Shown here: positions 8,309-16,534 of the stretch, piece by piece
How the letters are laid out: each line of letters starts with the position of its first letter
Position numbering within the stretch: the first letter of the stretch is position 1
NCBI GenBank assembly: GCA_046290815.1
Contig: JBKBUF010000017.1
Span: forward strand, 36,738 to 100,737
From: JBKBUF01 sp046290815
GTDB taxonomy: Bacteria > Bacteroidota > Bacteroidia > Cytophagales > Cytophagaceae
DNA length: 64,000 nt
Direction of reading: 5' to 3'
The notes under the pieces: model-generated
Database searches by the model: none
Told to the model about the DNA's origin: nothing
What the model saw: only the letters and a program-made list of their open reading frames with translations
Program-made: the position numbers and the translations under genes

Positions 8309-8641
8309 TCAGTGGGTTTTAACGTAGTTTTTCTTTTTCTTTCCTACTTTTGATTTAGCAGAGTTTAATCTTTTGTTACTTACCTTCTCTGCTCGCTTTC
8401 TTGTTTGTTTGTCTCTTTTTTCTTTTTCCTGTTTCTGCTTTTTTTGCGCTTTTTCCGCTTCTTTCTGCTCTTTTGTTTTTCTCGAATCCAAAACCTCCTG
8501 ATTCATCTGATCTAAATCAGCCTGAGTATTACCTTTCTTTTTCTTTGATCCATTGTCCTGAGCTAAAGCCGAACATTGAAAGAAAATTATTCCGAAAAAG
8601 ACCAGAATGGTAAGTTTAACTGCTTTAAAGAAAATTTTCAT
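8309..8641 (-). CDS. Small exported Lys-rich protein, unknown function
   Basis: 110 residues. Residues 1-28 form a signal peptide ending FFQCSALAQ; cleavage after ALA by signal peptidase I is the simplest reading, although the Cys makes a lipoprotein possible. The mature part is low complexity and strongly cationic: SKKKKGNTQ, then a charged helix KEQKEAEKAQKKQKQEKEK with coiled-coil potential, and KVGKKKKNYVKTH at the end. No domain is recognised. The next gene upstream on the same strand (8769-9152) also encodes a small cationic exported protein; a 15-bp perfect inverted repeat lies between them. The gene is convergent with sixA. Confidence 0.7.
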   Translation of the reverse strand: MKIFFKAVKLTILVFFGIIFFQCSALAQDNGSKKKKGNTQADLDQMNQEVLDSRKTKEQKEAEKAQKKQKQEKEKRDKQTRKRAEKVSNKRLNSAKSKVGKKKKNYVKTH

Positions 8642-8676
8642 AACAGCATAAGAAAGGTTTATTCTGTATTATTAAC

Positions 8677-8715
8677 GCAATACCTCCATCAGCATTATAT
8701 TGATGGAGGTATTGC
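8677..8715. repeat. Perfect 15-bp inverted repeat
   Basis: Bases 8677-8691 and 8701-8715 are exact inverse complements (arm contains ATACCTCCATCA) with a 9-base loop. It lies in the 127-bp gap between two co-oriented minus-strand genes. There is no T run after either arm, so it is not a typical intrinsic terminator. It may be an attenuating or mRNA-stabilising hairpin, or a protein-binding dyad. Confidence 0.6.
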
Positions 8716-8768
8716 ATTAATACATATATTATATGTATGCAAATGTAATCAAAAATTTTGTAACTCCA

Positions 8769-9152
8769 TTAGTACCAGGAAGCAGCTTTATTCTTTCTCT
8801 GGTATTTGCGGGTATTTGATAATACAACAAAAGAATTGTCTCTTGTTTTATTTATACCGGTTTTAGATGTATCAAAATACCGTTTGCTTGCTTTGGTACC
8901 GTAGTTTCCTTTATTTAAGGATATCTGACTTTCTCTATTCATTCTTCTTTCAGCAATTTTCGCATCACGGCTTTTTGCTGTAATAACATCTGCTTTTCTG
9001 GGTTTCTTTGGTTTTTTCTTTTTTGTTTTTACTTCAATTAATTTTTTTTCCTGAATTGTCATTTTTCTTGCCGGCGCCTTTGATTGTGCAACCAGTCCTT
9101 CCGCCGCAAACAGGAAAGACGCCACCATTGCGGTAAGTATTAACTTTTTCAT
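8769..9152 (-). CDS. Small exported cationic protein, unknown function
   Basis: 127 residues. Residues 1-22 are a signal peptide (MKKLILTAMVASFLFAAEGLVA|Q). The mature protein is very basic, with KTKKKKPKKPRKADV near the N-terminus and KYQRKNKAASWY at the C-terminus. Its composition suggests binding to a polyanion (LPS, nucleic acid or acidic polysaccharide), but this is only an inference. A GGAG sequence directly abuts the start codon. It precedes the other small Lys-rich exported gene on the same strand. No family recognised. Confidence 0.72.
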   Translation of the reverse strand: MKKLILTAMVASFLFAAEGLVAQSKAPARKMTIQEKKLIEVKTKKKKPKKPRKADVITAKSRDAKIAERRMNRESQISLNKGNYGTKASKRYFDTSKTGINKTRDNSFVVLSNTRKYQRKNKAASWY

Positions 9153-9317
9153 CTCCTTCTCTCACAGATTATTTATCCACACTCTGTAAAAAGAACAGGA
9201 TCAGAAATTTATTTGTTATGACAATTTATGAGCCATTGTATATCAGTAGGTAACGCGCCTGTTTTGTATTGTTGATAAATGAATGGCTTTATTGGATAAA
9301 ATGATTGGACTGTATAT

Positions 9318-9325
9318 TAGATTTG
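9318..9325 (+). promoter_or_regulatory. Bacteroidetes -7 promoter element for the TraB-family gene
   Basis: TAGATTTG matches TAnnTTTG and lies 10 bp before the start codon at 9336, implying a very short 5' leader. An ATTG at 9291-9294 is a possible degenerate -33 element. Confidence 0.45.
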
Positions 9326-9335
9326 TATTCTTCCT

Positions 9336-10205
9336 ATGAAAAAAACTCAGCTCTGGATTCTGTTTTTCCTTTTGCCTTTCTCTGTAAAGGCACAATATCC
9401 TTCCTTGCTTTGGGAAATAACAGGTAATAATCTTAGTAAACCTTCCTATTTGTTTGGTACCATGCATGTAAATGATAAAAGGGTTTTTAATTTTTCTGAT
9501 TCACTTTTGCTGGCTTTTGATAGCAGTAAAGCATTTGCAGGAGAATTATTGCTTGATCAGAAAAATATCAACGGTCAGGAGTTGGCTTCAATTATTCTTA
9601 TGCCAAAAGATACTACTTTGAAAATGTTGATTGGAAAGAAGAATTATAGGAAAGTTAAGAAAAAAGCCAAAAACAGTCTTGGGGTTTTTGCCATGTTCAT
9701 TAACAGAATAAAACCTATCTATACTTATTTTGTATTGACGGAAGGCAAGCAAGAAAAGAAAGATAATAGCCCAGTGTTGGATAGCTGGCTGCAAACAAAA
9801 GCCAAAGAGGAAGGGAAGAATGTGATAGGTATAGAAACCCCAATGGAGCAAATCAAAGCATTGGATAAAATTTCTCTTAAGGAGCAGGCAAATCTGTTGC
9901 TGGAAAGCATAAACAATGAAGATGTTTCTGATAAAGCATTGGAGGATGAAATGTTGGATTTGTATATAAGCGGTAATCTTGATGCCGTATATAGTTTTTT
10001 TCGCCGGTTTCAAATGCCGGATGGCTTTACAAGATCAGTAGTTATAAACAGGAACCATGTAATGGCAGAAAGAATAATGAAGATAATACAGGAGCAACCA
10101 ACATTTATTGCAGTTGGTGCTGCTCATTTGCCGGGAGAGGAAGGTGTAATTGAGCTTTTACGAACACAAGGCTATCAATTGAGGCCTGTTCAGTGCAGAA
10201 AATAA
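9336..10205 (+). CDS. TraB/GumN family exported protein
   Basis: 289 residues. Residues 1-19 are a signal peptide ending SVKA|Q. The family marks are the N-terminal SYLFGTMHV (GTMH, His44), the middle GIETPMEQIKAL, and the C-terminal AVGAAHLPGEEGVIELL (His264) followed by GYQLRPV. These GxxH motifs are shared with the TraB/PrgY/Tiki/GumN clan, some members of which are metal-dependent proteases; such activity here is inferred only. It probably acts in the periplasm or at the outer membrane. Tex starts 32 bp downstream, so the two are likely co-transcribed from the promoter at ~9320. Confidence 0.9.
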   Translation: MKKTQLWILFFLLPFSVKAQYPSLLWEITGNNLSKPSYLFGTMHVNDKRVFNFSDSLLLAFDSSKAFAGELLLDQKNINGQELASIILMPKDTTLKMLIGKKNYRKVKKKAKNSLGVFAMFINRIKPIYTYFVLTEGKQEKKDNSPVLDSWLQTKAKEEGKNVIGIETPMEQIKALDKISLKEQANLLLESINNEDVSDKALEDEMLDLYISGNLDAVYSFFRRFQMPDGFTRSVVINRNHVMAERIMKIIQEQPTFIAVGAAHLPGEEGVIELLRTQGYQLRPVQCRK

Positions 10206-10237
10206 ATTAAAATTTTAATATAACATCAGGTTTAATA

Positions 10238-12466
10238 ATGGTAAGCAACATTTCAAAAATTGCAATAGAATTAAATATTCCTATACGGAATGTAGAGGCA
10301 ACAGTCAACTTGCTGGATGAAGGTTCAACGGTACCATTCATTTCAAGGTACAGAAAAGAAGTAACAGGTAGTCTGGATGAAGTGCAGATTACCTCAATCA
10401 GAGACAGAATTGAACAGTTAAGGGAGCTTGATAAAAGGAGAGAGAGTATTTTAAAATCTATCAAAGAGCAAAATAAACTTACTCCTGAACTGGAAGAGAA
10501 GATCAATGCTGCTGAGACAATGACGGTGCTTGAAGATTTGTATCTGCCCTATAAACCTAAAAGAAGGACCAAAGCTACCATCGCTAAAGAAAAGGGTCTT
10601 GAACCTTTGGCTGCGTTGATATTTGAACAAGGGAAAACAGATGCAGAAAGTGAAGCTGCCAAATATATCAATGAAGAAAAGCAGGTAGCTAATGTTGAGG
10701 AAGCGCTGGCAGGAGCAAGAGATATAATAGCAGAATGGATCAGTGAAAATCCGGAAGCAAGAGCACAAATGCGTGAATTATTTTTCAAACAAGCCATTAT
10801 AAGGTCCAGAGTTATGCCGGGTAAGGAGCAGGAGGGAATCAAGTATAAAGATTATTTTGACTGGCAGGAGCCGTTGGCGAATGTTGCAGGTCACAGGTTA
10901 CTTGCCATGCGAAGAGGTGAAAAGGAAATGATATTGTTTCTGGATATTGAGCCTGAAGAAGAATCAGCTGTGGCATTGCTAAATAAAATATTTGTGAAAG
11001 GAAATAACTCTGCTGCTGAACAGGTTAAAGTGGCAGCTAAGGATTCTTACAAGAGATTATTAAGGCCGTCAATTGAAACGGAAGTAAGACTTGCAGGTAA
11101 AAAGAAAGCTGATGAAGAAGCTATAAAAATTTTTGCTGATAACCTAAGGCAGTTATTACTTGCAGCCCCGTTAGGGCAAAAAAATGTTCTTGCCATAGAC
11201 CCCGGATTCAGGACAGGTTGTAAGGTGGTAGTATTAGATAAGCAGGGAAAATTATTGACAAATGATACTATTTATCCGCATGAACCGCAGAAGAAAACAA
11301 GAGAAGCAGGTAATATCATTCTTGCATTTTGTGATAAATATCAGGTGGAAGCTGTGGCAATAGGAAATGGTACGGCAGGAAGAGAAACTGAAGCATTTGT
11401 TAAGACGCTTGGATTGCCTTCATCTATTCAGGTAGTGATGGTGAATGAAAGTGGAGCATCGATATATTCTGCTTCTGAAGTGGCAAGAGAAGAATTTCCT
11501 GACTATGATGTTACCGTAAGAGGTGCGGTATCTATTGGGAGAAGATTAATGGATCCTTTGGCTGAACTGGTAAAAATAGATCCTAAGTCCATAGGTGTCG
11601 GGCAGTATCAGCATGATGTTGATCAGAATGCTTTGAAACAAAGTCTGGATGATGTAGTCGTTAGCTGTGTAAATAATGTGGGTGTAGAAGTAAATACTGC
11701 CAGTAAACAAATACTGACTTATGTGTCCGGATTGGGACCACAGTTAGCGCAAAATATTATCGAATACAGAAATCAGAATGGTCCTTTTAAAAGCAGAGAA
11801 GAATTGAAGAAGGTGGCCAGAATGGGGGAGAAGGCATTTGAACAGGCTGCAGGATTTTTAAGAATAAATAATGGCGTCAATCCTTTAGATGCTTCTGCGG
11901 TCCATCCGGAAAGTTACCATATCATTGATAAAATGGCTAAAGATCTTAAGGCAGGTGTTACAGATCTGATGAAGAAGTCAGAGTTGAGGAAACTGATAGA
12001 TCTAAAAACTTATGTTACCGATGCAGTCGGATTGCCTACACTCCAAGATATCATGAAAGAGCTTGACAAACCTGGAAGAGATCCAAGAGAACAATTTGAG
12101 GCTTTTGAATTTGCTGCAGGTATCGAAAAGCCGGAAGACCTGAGACCGGGAATGAAACTTCCTGGTATTGTAACCAATATTACAAAGTTTGGAGTGTTTA
12201 TTGATGTTGGAGTGCATCAGGATGGCCTGATACACATAAGCCACCTTTCAGATAAATTCATCAGTGATCCATCTGAAGTGGTTAAGGTTCATCAGAAGGT
12301 TAATGTTACTGTTCTTGAAGTGGATCTTGCAAGAAAGAGGATTTCATTGTCGATGAAATCAGAACAAGGGGCAAAAGCTCCGTCAGAAAGAAAACTGGAC
12401 AAGAAAGAGAAGGAGATGAGTATGGAAGAGAAGCTTGCGATACTGAAAGGTAAATTTAAGAATTAA
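10238..12466 (+). CDS. tex: Tex family RNA-binding transcription accessory protein
   Basis: 742 residues, the normal Tex length. The helical N-terminal region is followed by a YqgF/RNase H-like domain from about residue 315 (AIDPGFRTGCKVVVLD), a helix-hairpin-helix region at about 493-543 (VSGLGPQLAQNIIEYR, SREELKKVARMG), and an S1 RNA-binding domain at about 635-705 (PGIVTNITKFGVFIDVG, HISHLSDKF). The C-terminus is a charged tail (KLDKKEKEMSMEEKL). Tex is a cytosolic nucleic-acid-binding protein conserved in most bacteria and linked to transcription and RNA turnover. It follows the TraB-family gene by 32 bp. A repeat-rich low-complexity region begins right after its stop. Confidence 0.97.
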   Translation: MVSNISKIAIELNIPIRNVEATVNLLDEGSTVPFISRYRKEVTGSLDEVQITSIRDRIEQLRELDKRRESILKSIKEQNKLTPELEEKINAAETMTVLEDLYLPYKPKRRTKATIAKEKGLEPLAALIFEQGKTDAESEAAKYINEEKQVANVEEALAGARDIIAEWISENPEARAQMRELFFKQAIIRSRVMPGKEQEGIKYKDYFDWQEPLANVAGHRLLAMRRGEKEMILFLDIEPEEESAVALLNKIFVKGNNSAAEQVKVAAKDSYKRLLRPSIETEVRLAGKKKADEEAIKIFADNLRQLLLAAPLGQKNVLAIDPGFRTGCKVVVLDKQGKLLTNDTIYPHEPQKKTREAGNIILAFCDKYQVEAVAIGNGTAGRETEAFVKTLGLPSSIQVVMVNESGASIYSASEVAREEFPDYDVTVRGAVSIGRRLMDPLAELVKIDPKSIGVGQYQHDVDQNALKQSLDDVVVSCVNNVGVEVNTASKQILTYVSGLGPQLAQNIIEYRNQNGPFKSREELKKVARMGEKAFEQAAGFLRINNGVNPLDASAVHPESYHIIDKMAKDLKAGVTDLMKKSELRKLIDLKTYVTDAVGLPTLQDIMKELDKPGRDPREQFEAFEFAAGIEKPEDLRPGMKLPGIVTNITKFGVFIDVGVHQDGLIHISHLSDKFISDPSEVVKVHQKVNVTVLEVDLARKRISLSMKSEQGAKAPSERKLDKKEKEMSMEEKLAILKGKFKN

Positions 12467-12470
12467 AGAG

Positions 12471-12585
12471 TGTTCAATGTTAAGGTGTTCGAGTGTTAGC
12501 GTTTTAACACTTTAACACCTTAACACTTTAACACGTGAACACTTTAATAATTTAGCACATGAAAACATGAACACCTTAACACTTT
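12471..12585. repeat. Degenerate tandem and inverted AACACTTTAA-type repeat
   Basis: Units of the form (T)TAACACCTTAACACTTTAACAC recur in tandem from about 12503 to 12536, and again at 12571. To the left (12480-12498) the same unit is inverted: 12480-12498 and 12505-12523 are inverse complements except for two positions that can pair as G-U. Transcribed rightwards this gives a 19-bp hairpin right after tex, but no clear T run. The right end overlaps the 3' end of a small lipoprotein gene. Confidence 0.7.
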
Positions 12586-12689
12586 ATCATTTTTTCAGCT
12601 TTATCATGCTTCATATAGGTTGGGCAAGTTCTGTGTGATGAGCAGGAAGCCATTACAATTACGAAGGTCATTAGTAATAATATTCTCAT
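12576..12689 (-). CDS. 37-residue lipoprotein
   Basis: ATG at 12687-12689, stop at 12576-12578. The product starts MRILLLMTFVIVMASC: a positively charged residue, a hydrophobic core and a lipobox (MASC, lipidated Cys16). The 21 residues after the Cys are polar with one more Cys pair candidate (SSHRTCPTYMKHDK...MIKC). Short Cys-Pro-Thr-Tyr lipoproteins of this size occur in Bacteroidetes, but I cannot give a function. The signal sequence, lipobox and tidy reading frame argue for a real gene rather than chance. Its 3' end runs into the tandem repeat after tex. The rest of the 404-bp gap (12690-12870) is AT-rich, with no other gene seen. Confidence 0.6.
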   Translation of the reverse strand: MRILLLMTFVIVMASCSSHRTCPTYMKHDKAEKMIKC

Positions 12690-12870
12690 AAAATACCTGG
12701 TTAATTTTTTACAACAATCTTGTTATACGCTAAAATACGATTTAAGGTTTTTTTATTTTTTTAGTTGTCTGCAATTGTTTGTTTTTCTGGGGATTAATTC
12801 CTGTAATTAACTATTCAGAATTCTCATAGGTTCTCCTTTTACAGTGGTGAGGAAATAAAATAATCGTGCT

Positions 12871-13968
12871 ATGAGAAGGAGTTTTACAATCATAAATTCA
12901 TTGTTGAGTTGGTTTCTGTTGATGTCATGGACAATCAAGGCAGAAGTTTATACTACCTATTGCGAGGGGGATCTAACAGAAGGAATATGCAGTCCTGTAT
13001 GGTCAGGTACCACAGTTTCATCAGGTGATACTGTAATTGTTAATCATGCGACTTATATAACCAAAAATTTTAATATCAACGGTACACTTGTAGTGAGTGA
13101 TGGAAGTCTTCTGACTGTTTCCGGGAATCTTAAAATTGGTAAAAACGGATATTTGATTGTTGACGGAATTTTAGTTGCTAAAAGCATCGATAATGACGGG
13201 ACAATACAAGTGAATGGTGATGTTACGGTTCAAGGCAATTTAATTAATAATGGAACCGGTATAATTGAGGGGGCCGGTGGCAATATTTATGTGGGTAATA
13301 ATGCAATCAGTAACGGAGGAGGTACCATCAGAGGAAATATTAATATTTGCAGTGTTGATGGCAGTACAAATCCTGTGATTGCGAACAGCGGGCATGTAGA
13401 TTATTCATCGGTTGCCATTTGTGGGGTAATATTGCCTGTACAATTAATATCTTTCAAAGCCACAAATACCACATCAGGCAATCTGCTTACCTGGGTAACT
13501 GCGAGTGAAATTAATTCGGATGGTTTTGAAGTGCAGAGGAGCGATAATGCCAGAGATTTTAAATCAATTGGTTTTGTGAAATCATCAGGCGGGGAAAAGG
13601 TACTTAAAACCTATAACTGGTATGATTACGAAAATTTAAATCAGCAGGCATACTACCGTTTGCTTATGATTGATTACGATGGTACGATTGCATATTCAGA
13701 TATAGTATGCACGGGCAGCGTAGAGGGAATACATATTTCTGTTTTTCCTAATCCTGTTAGTTCCGGAGAATTTATTAGAATAGAAAGCAGTGATAAAAAT
13801 GATTTGGATGTACAACTAATAGATTACTCGGGAAAGGTTATTCATAATGCAAAACGCAACAGTGAAGGCCTGTTTTCTATTTCCACTACAGGGATAAACC
13901 CGGGGTTATATCAGATAAAGGTATCAGGACAATCAGGCAGCGAAATAAAGCCATTAATGGTTCGATGA
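12871..13968 (+). CDS. Secreted T9SS cargo protein (type A sorting domain)
   Basis: 365 residues. Signal peptide at 1-24 (RRSFTIINSLLSWFLLMSW, cleavage near IKA|E). Residues ~40-185 form a repetitive beta-solenoid-like region (GTLVVSDGSLLTVSGNLKIG, NGDVTVQGNLINNG). From ~190 (VQLISFKATNTTSGNLLTW, WYDYENLNQQAYYRL) comes the Ig-like domain common before T9SS signals. The last ~75 residues are a type A sorting domain: VFPNPVSSGEF, DVQLIDYSGKVI, GLYQIKVSGQ and a C-terminal LMVR. It is expected at the cell surface or in the medium. Function unknown. It has its own terminator-like structure downstream. Confidence 0.88.
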   Translation: MRRSFTIINSLLSWFLLMSWTIKAEVYTTYCEGDLTEGICSPVWSGTTVSSGDTVIVNHATYITKNFNINGTLVVSDGSLLTVSGNLKIGKNGYLIVDGILVAKSIDNDGTIQVNGDVTVQGNLINNGTGIIEGAGGNIYVGNNAISNGGGTIRGNINICSVDGSTNPVIANSGHVDYSSVAICGVILPVQLISFKATNTTSGNLLTWVTASEINSDGFEVQRSDNARDFKSIGFVKSSGGEKVLKTYNWYDYENLNQQAYYRLLMIDYDGTIAYSDIVCTGSVEGIHISVFPNPVSSGEFIRIESSDKNDLDVQLIDYSGKVIHNAKRNSEGLFSISTTGINPGLYQIKVSGQSGSEIKPLMVR

Positions 13969-14009
13969 TTGATTTCTTGTTCGGTGTAACAGTTTAAGGT
14001 TGTTTTATA

Positions 14010-14088
14010 AGAGCTGTCCTATTGTTGTCCATCAGAATTTCTCAGGAGTTCTGAATTTAACGGGTGACTTTAGGATAGCTCTGTTTTT
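14010..14088 (+). terminator. Long hairpin with T run after the T9SS cargo gene
   Basis: Bases 14010-14021 pair with 14071-14082 over 12 positions, including one G-U (arm AGAGCTGTCCTA). The right arm is followed by GTTTTT at 14083-14088. The loop holds a smaller hairpin (TCAGAA 14032-14037 with TTCTGA 14049-14054). This is compatible with a terminator, although the long loop is unusual and a small mobile-element relic is also possible. Confidence 0.5.
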
Positions 14089-14171
14089 CAGCTCGAGGTT
14101 ATCCTTTTATCTGTTTTTCCCGTTTATAAGCTACATTTAAGGTGGATTTTTATAAATCCGGATTAAAGTGA

Positions 14172-14179
14172 TAACTTTG
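14172..14179 (+). promoter_or_regulatory. Bacteroidetes -7 promoter element for tyrA
   Basis: TAACTTTG matches TAnnTTTG, 31 bp before the tyrA start codon. A T-rich stretch at 14147-14151 sits where -33 would be, inside a small 6-bp hairpin (14144-14149 with 14154-14159). Confidence 0.5.
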
Positions 14180-14210
14180 AATTAAATACATTGACTTATT
14201 CATTTAAATA

Positions 14211-14948
14211 ATGAAAGAACTCGGTTTTATCGGATTCGGTAGCTTTGGACAGTTTATCATACCACATCTTAAGCCATATTTTAAGATTACAGTTTTTGAT
14301 AAAAAAGATTTTTCTGCTGAAGCCAAAGAGAAAGGTGTAAAGTGGGGGACCTTAAAAGAAGCCGCTTCAAAAGACTTTGTAGCACTAGCTGTGCCTGTGC
14401 AGTATTTGGAGGAATTGCTCATCGAGGTGAAGGACATGGTGAAGCCTAAATCTGTGGTATTCGATTTGTCTTCAGTGAAGGTAAAGCCAATTGAGTTAAT
14501 GATAAAATATTTACCACCTACTGTAGAGATCATAGGAACACATCCGTTGTTCGGGCCTCAAAGTGGAAAAAATGGAATTGCAGGTTTGAATATGGTAGTA
14601 TGCCCGGTGAGAACTAAGAAAAACTGGAATCTTATCAGATTTTTTGGACATGAACTTAAATTGAATGTTCTTGAAAGAACTCCCTTGGTGCATGATCAAC
14701 AAATGGCTTATGTGCAGGCTCTGACACATTTTATCGGAAGAGCGGTAAATGAGATGGATATTCCGGACGTGGAACAAAAGACACCAGCTTATCAATACTT
14801 ATTGGATATTAAAAGAAACCTTGGCCAGGATTCATGGGACTTATTCTTTACTATCGAGAAGGAGAATCCTTACGCAAAAGGAGTTAGGGATCAGTTTATC
14901 GAGGAGTTGCGGAGATTAAGTAAGAGGATAGAAGAGGAGGGGAGTTAA
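14211..14948 (+). CDS. tyrA: Prephenate/arogenate dehydrogenase-like protein
   Basis: 245 residues. The NAD(P)-binding motif GFGSFG is at residues 8-13 and VFDKKD follows strand 2. The family motifs VFDLSSVKVKPIELM, IIGTHPLFGPQSG (His111) and HDQQMAYVQALTHFIGRAV (161-179) are present. These match TyrA, which oxidatively decarboxylates prephenate (or arogenate) in tyrosine synthesis. At 245 residues it is shorter than the usual 280-370 and has no ACT regulatory domain. No other aromatic-pathway gene is nearby, so its exact substrate is not shown by context. It is convergent with gltA, separated by repeats. Confidence 0.88.
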   Translation: MKELGFIGFGSFGQFIIPHLKPYFKITVFDKKDFSAEAKEKGVKWGTLKEAASKDFVALAVPVQYLEELLIEVKDMVKPKSVVFDLSSVKVKPIELMIKYLPPTVEIIGTHPLFGPQSGKNGIAGLNMVVCPVRTKKNWNLIRFFGHELKLNVLERTPLVHDQQMAYVQALTHFIGRAVNEMDIPDVEQKTPAYQYLLDIKRNLGQDSWDLFFTIEKENPYAKGVRDQFIEELRRLSKRIEEEGS

Positions 14949-14949
14949 G

Positions 14950-15003
<54 letters not shown>

Positions 15004-15020
15004 TCAAGGTTTAAAAAATC

Positions 15021-15083
15021 AAACTCTAAATTCTAATGCTAAAGTGATTTTGAATACATTTTAGAAATTAGAATTTAGAGTTT
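15021..15083. terminator. Perfect 17-bp inverted repeat between convergent tyrA and gltA
   Basis: Bases 15021-15037 and 15067-15083 are exact inverse complements (AT-rich arm with CTCTAAATTCTAAT) with a 29-base loop. It lies between two convergent genes and could stop transcription from both sides, though the arms are AT-rich and T runs are weak. It may equally be a copy of a repeat class seen at other junctions here. Confidence 0.5.
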
Positions 15084-15096
15084 AAAATTTAGATTT

Positions 15097-16386
15097 TTAT
15101 TTCCTTTTTTCCACCGGTATGTAATCTCTTATTGTTGAACCGGTGTAAATTTGCCTAGGACGGCCTATTGGTTCTCCGGCTTCTCTCATTTCTTTCCACT
15201 GAGCAATCCATCCCGGAAGACGTCCAAGGGCAAACATTACTGTGAAAAGGTCTGTGCGTAGGCCAAGGGCTCTGTAAATGATACCTGAGTAAAAGTCAAC
15301 GTTAGGATATAGCTTTCTGTCGATAAAATATTGATCCTTTAAGGCAAGTTCTTCAAGGTTTTTAGCTATATCAAGAACAGGATCTTTTACTCCTAATTTA
15401 TCCAGCACGGAATCGCATGCTTTTTTAATGATTTTAGCTCTTGGGTCAAAGTTTTTGTAAACTCTGTGTCCGAATCCCATTAGTCTGAAAGGGTCATTTT
15501 TATCTTTAGCTTTTTCAAGATATTTTTTAGCATCCCCGCCGTCATTTTTAATTGCTTCAAGCATTTCAATCACTGCCTGATTGGCACCACCATGTAGTGG
15601 TCCCCATAATGCATTTATACCCCCTGCAACTGAAGAATAAAGACTTGCGTGGGCAGATCCGATTATTCTAACAGTCGAAGTTGAGCAGTTTTGCTCATGA
15701 TCTGCATGAAGGATTAAAAGCTTATTTAAAGCATCTACAACCACCGGATCTACTTTGTATTCCTGATTTGGCATTGCAAACATCATATATAAGAAGTTTG
15801 AACAATAGTCAAGATCATTTTTCGGGTACATTAAAGGCTGCCCTTTGGAATTTTTATATGACCAAGCAGCGATTGTTGGAAGTTTTGCCATTAATCTTAC
15901 GATAGTAAGATCTATAACATCGTCACTTGCATTAGGATCAATAGCTCCTGGATAGAAGGCTGTTAGAGAACTTACAAGTGAAGACAGAACCCCCATCGGA
16001 TGAGCACTTGATGGAAATCCGTCAAATATTTTTTTGAAATCTTCGTGAAGGTTGGTATGTCTTGTAATTCTGTTAGAGAATTTTTCAAGTTGTTCTTTGG
16101 TAGGTAACTCTCCATAAATAAGCAGGTAAGAAACTTCAAGGAAACTTGATTTGTCGGCTAGTTGCTCAATGGGATAACCTCTGTAACGCAAAATACCTTG
16201 TTCGCCATCAAGGAAGGTTATAGAACTTTTTGTGGCACCGGTATTTTTATAACCGATATCGAAGGTTACATATCCCGTAGTGTCCCGCAATTTGCCAATG
16301 TCAATTGCCTTTTCTCCCTCTGAACCTACTATTACAGGGAATTTGTAACTTTTTCCGTCTAGGATTATTTCTGCAAACTCAGCCAT
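15097..16386 (-). CDS. gltA: Citrate synthase
   Basis: 429 residues, the length of the larger bacterial (type II, hexameric) enzymes. The active-site residues align with E. coli GltA: His265 in GPLHGGANQAV, His307 in GFGHRVYKNFDPRA, and Asp364 in PNVDFYSG. ILHADHEQNCSTSTVR and LPGWIAQWKEM are also typical. It condenses acetyl-CoA with oxaloacetate in the cytosol as the first step of the TCA cycle. As a type II enzyme it may be inhibited by NADH, but this cannot be read here. It is a single gene on the minus strand; about 148 bp upstream lies the unrelated 16535-17011 gene. Confidence 0.98.
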   Translation of the reverse strand: MAEFAEIILDGKSYKFPVIVGSEGEKAIDIGKLRDTTGYVTFDIGYKNTGATKSSITFLDGEQGILRYRGYPIEQLADKSSFLEVSYLLIYGELPTKEQLEKFSNRITRHTNLHEDFKKIFDGFPSSAHPMGVLSSLVSSLTAFYPGAIDPNASDDVIDLTIVRLMAKLPTIAAWSYKNSKGQPLMYPKNDLDYCSNFLYMMFAMPNQEYKVDPVVVDALNKLLILHADHEQNCSTSTVRIIGSAHASLYSSVAGGINALWGPLHGGANQAVIEMLEAIKNDGGDAKKYLEKAKDKNDPFRLMGFGHRVYKNFDPRAKIIKKACDSVLDKLGVKDPVLDIAKNLEELALKDQYFIDRKLYPNVDFYSGIIYRALGLRTDLFTVMFALGRLPGWIAQWKEMREAGEPIGRPRQIYTGSTIRDYIPVEKRK

Positions 16387-16534
16387 CTTTGTTAAGTTTA
16401 ATTAAATAGAAGTGTTATGATGGACGAAAATAATTAAAATTTGATTTAAAAAAATACTTTAGGATTAAATATTTCAGGGAAAAGTACCAGGTTAGGAGTC
16501 CGATTTACAAATGCAGTAGATGAGGGATGAAGTA

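Noticed and set aside
12471..12585. Short repeats resembling a mini CRISPR array
   Set aside because: Units are 7-10 bp, directly adjacent and degenerate, with no spacers.
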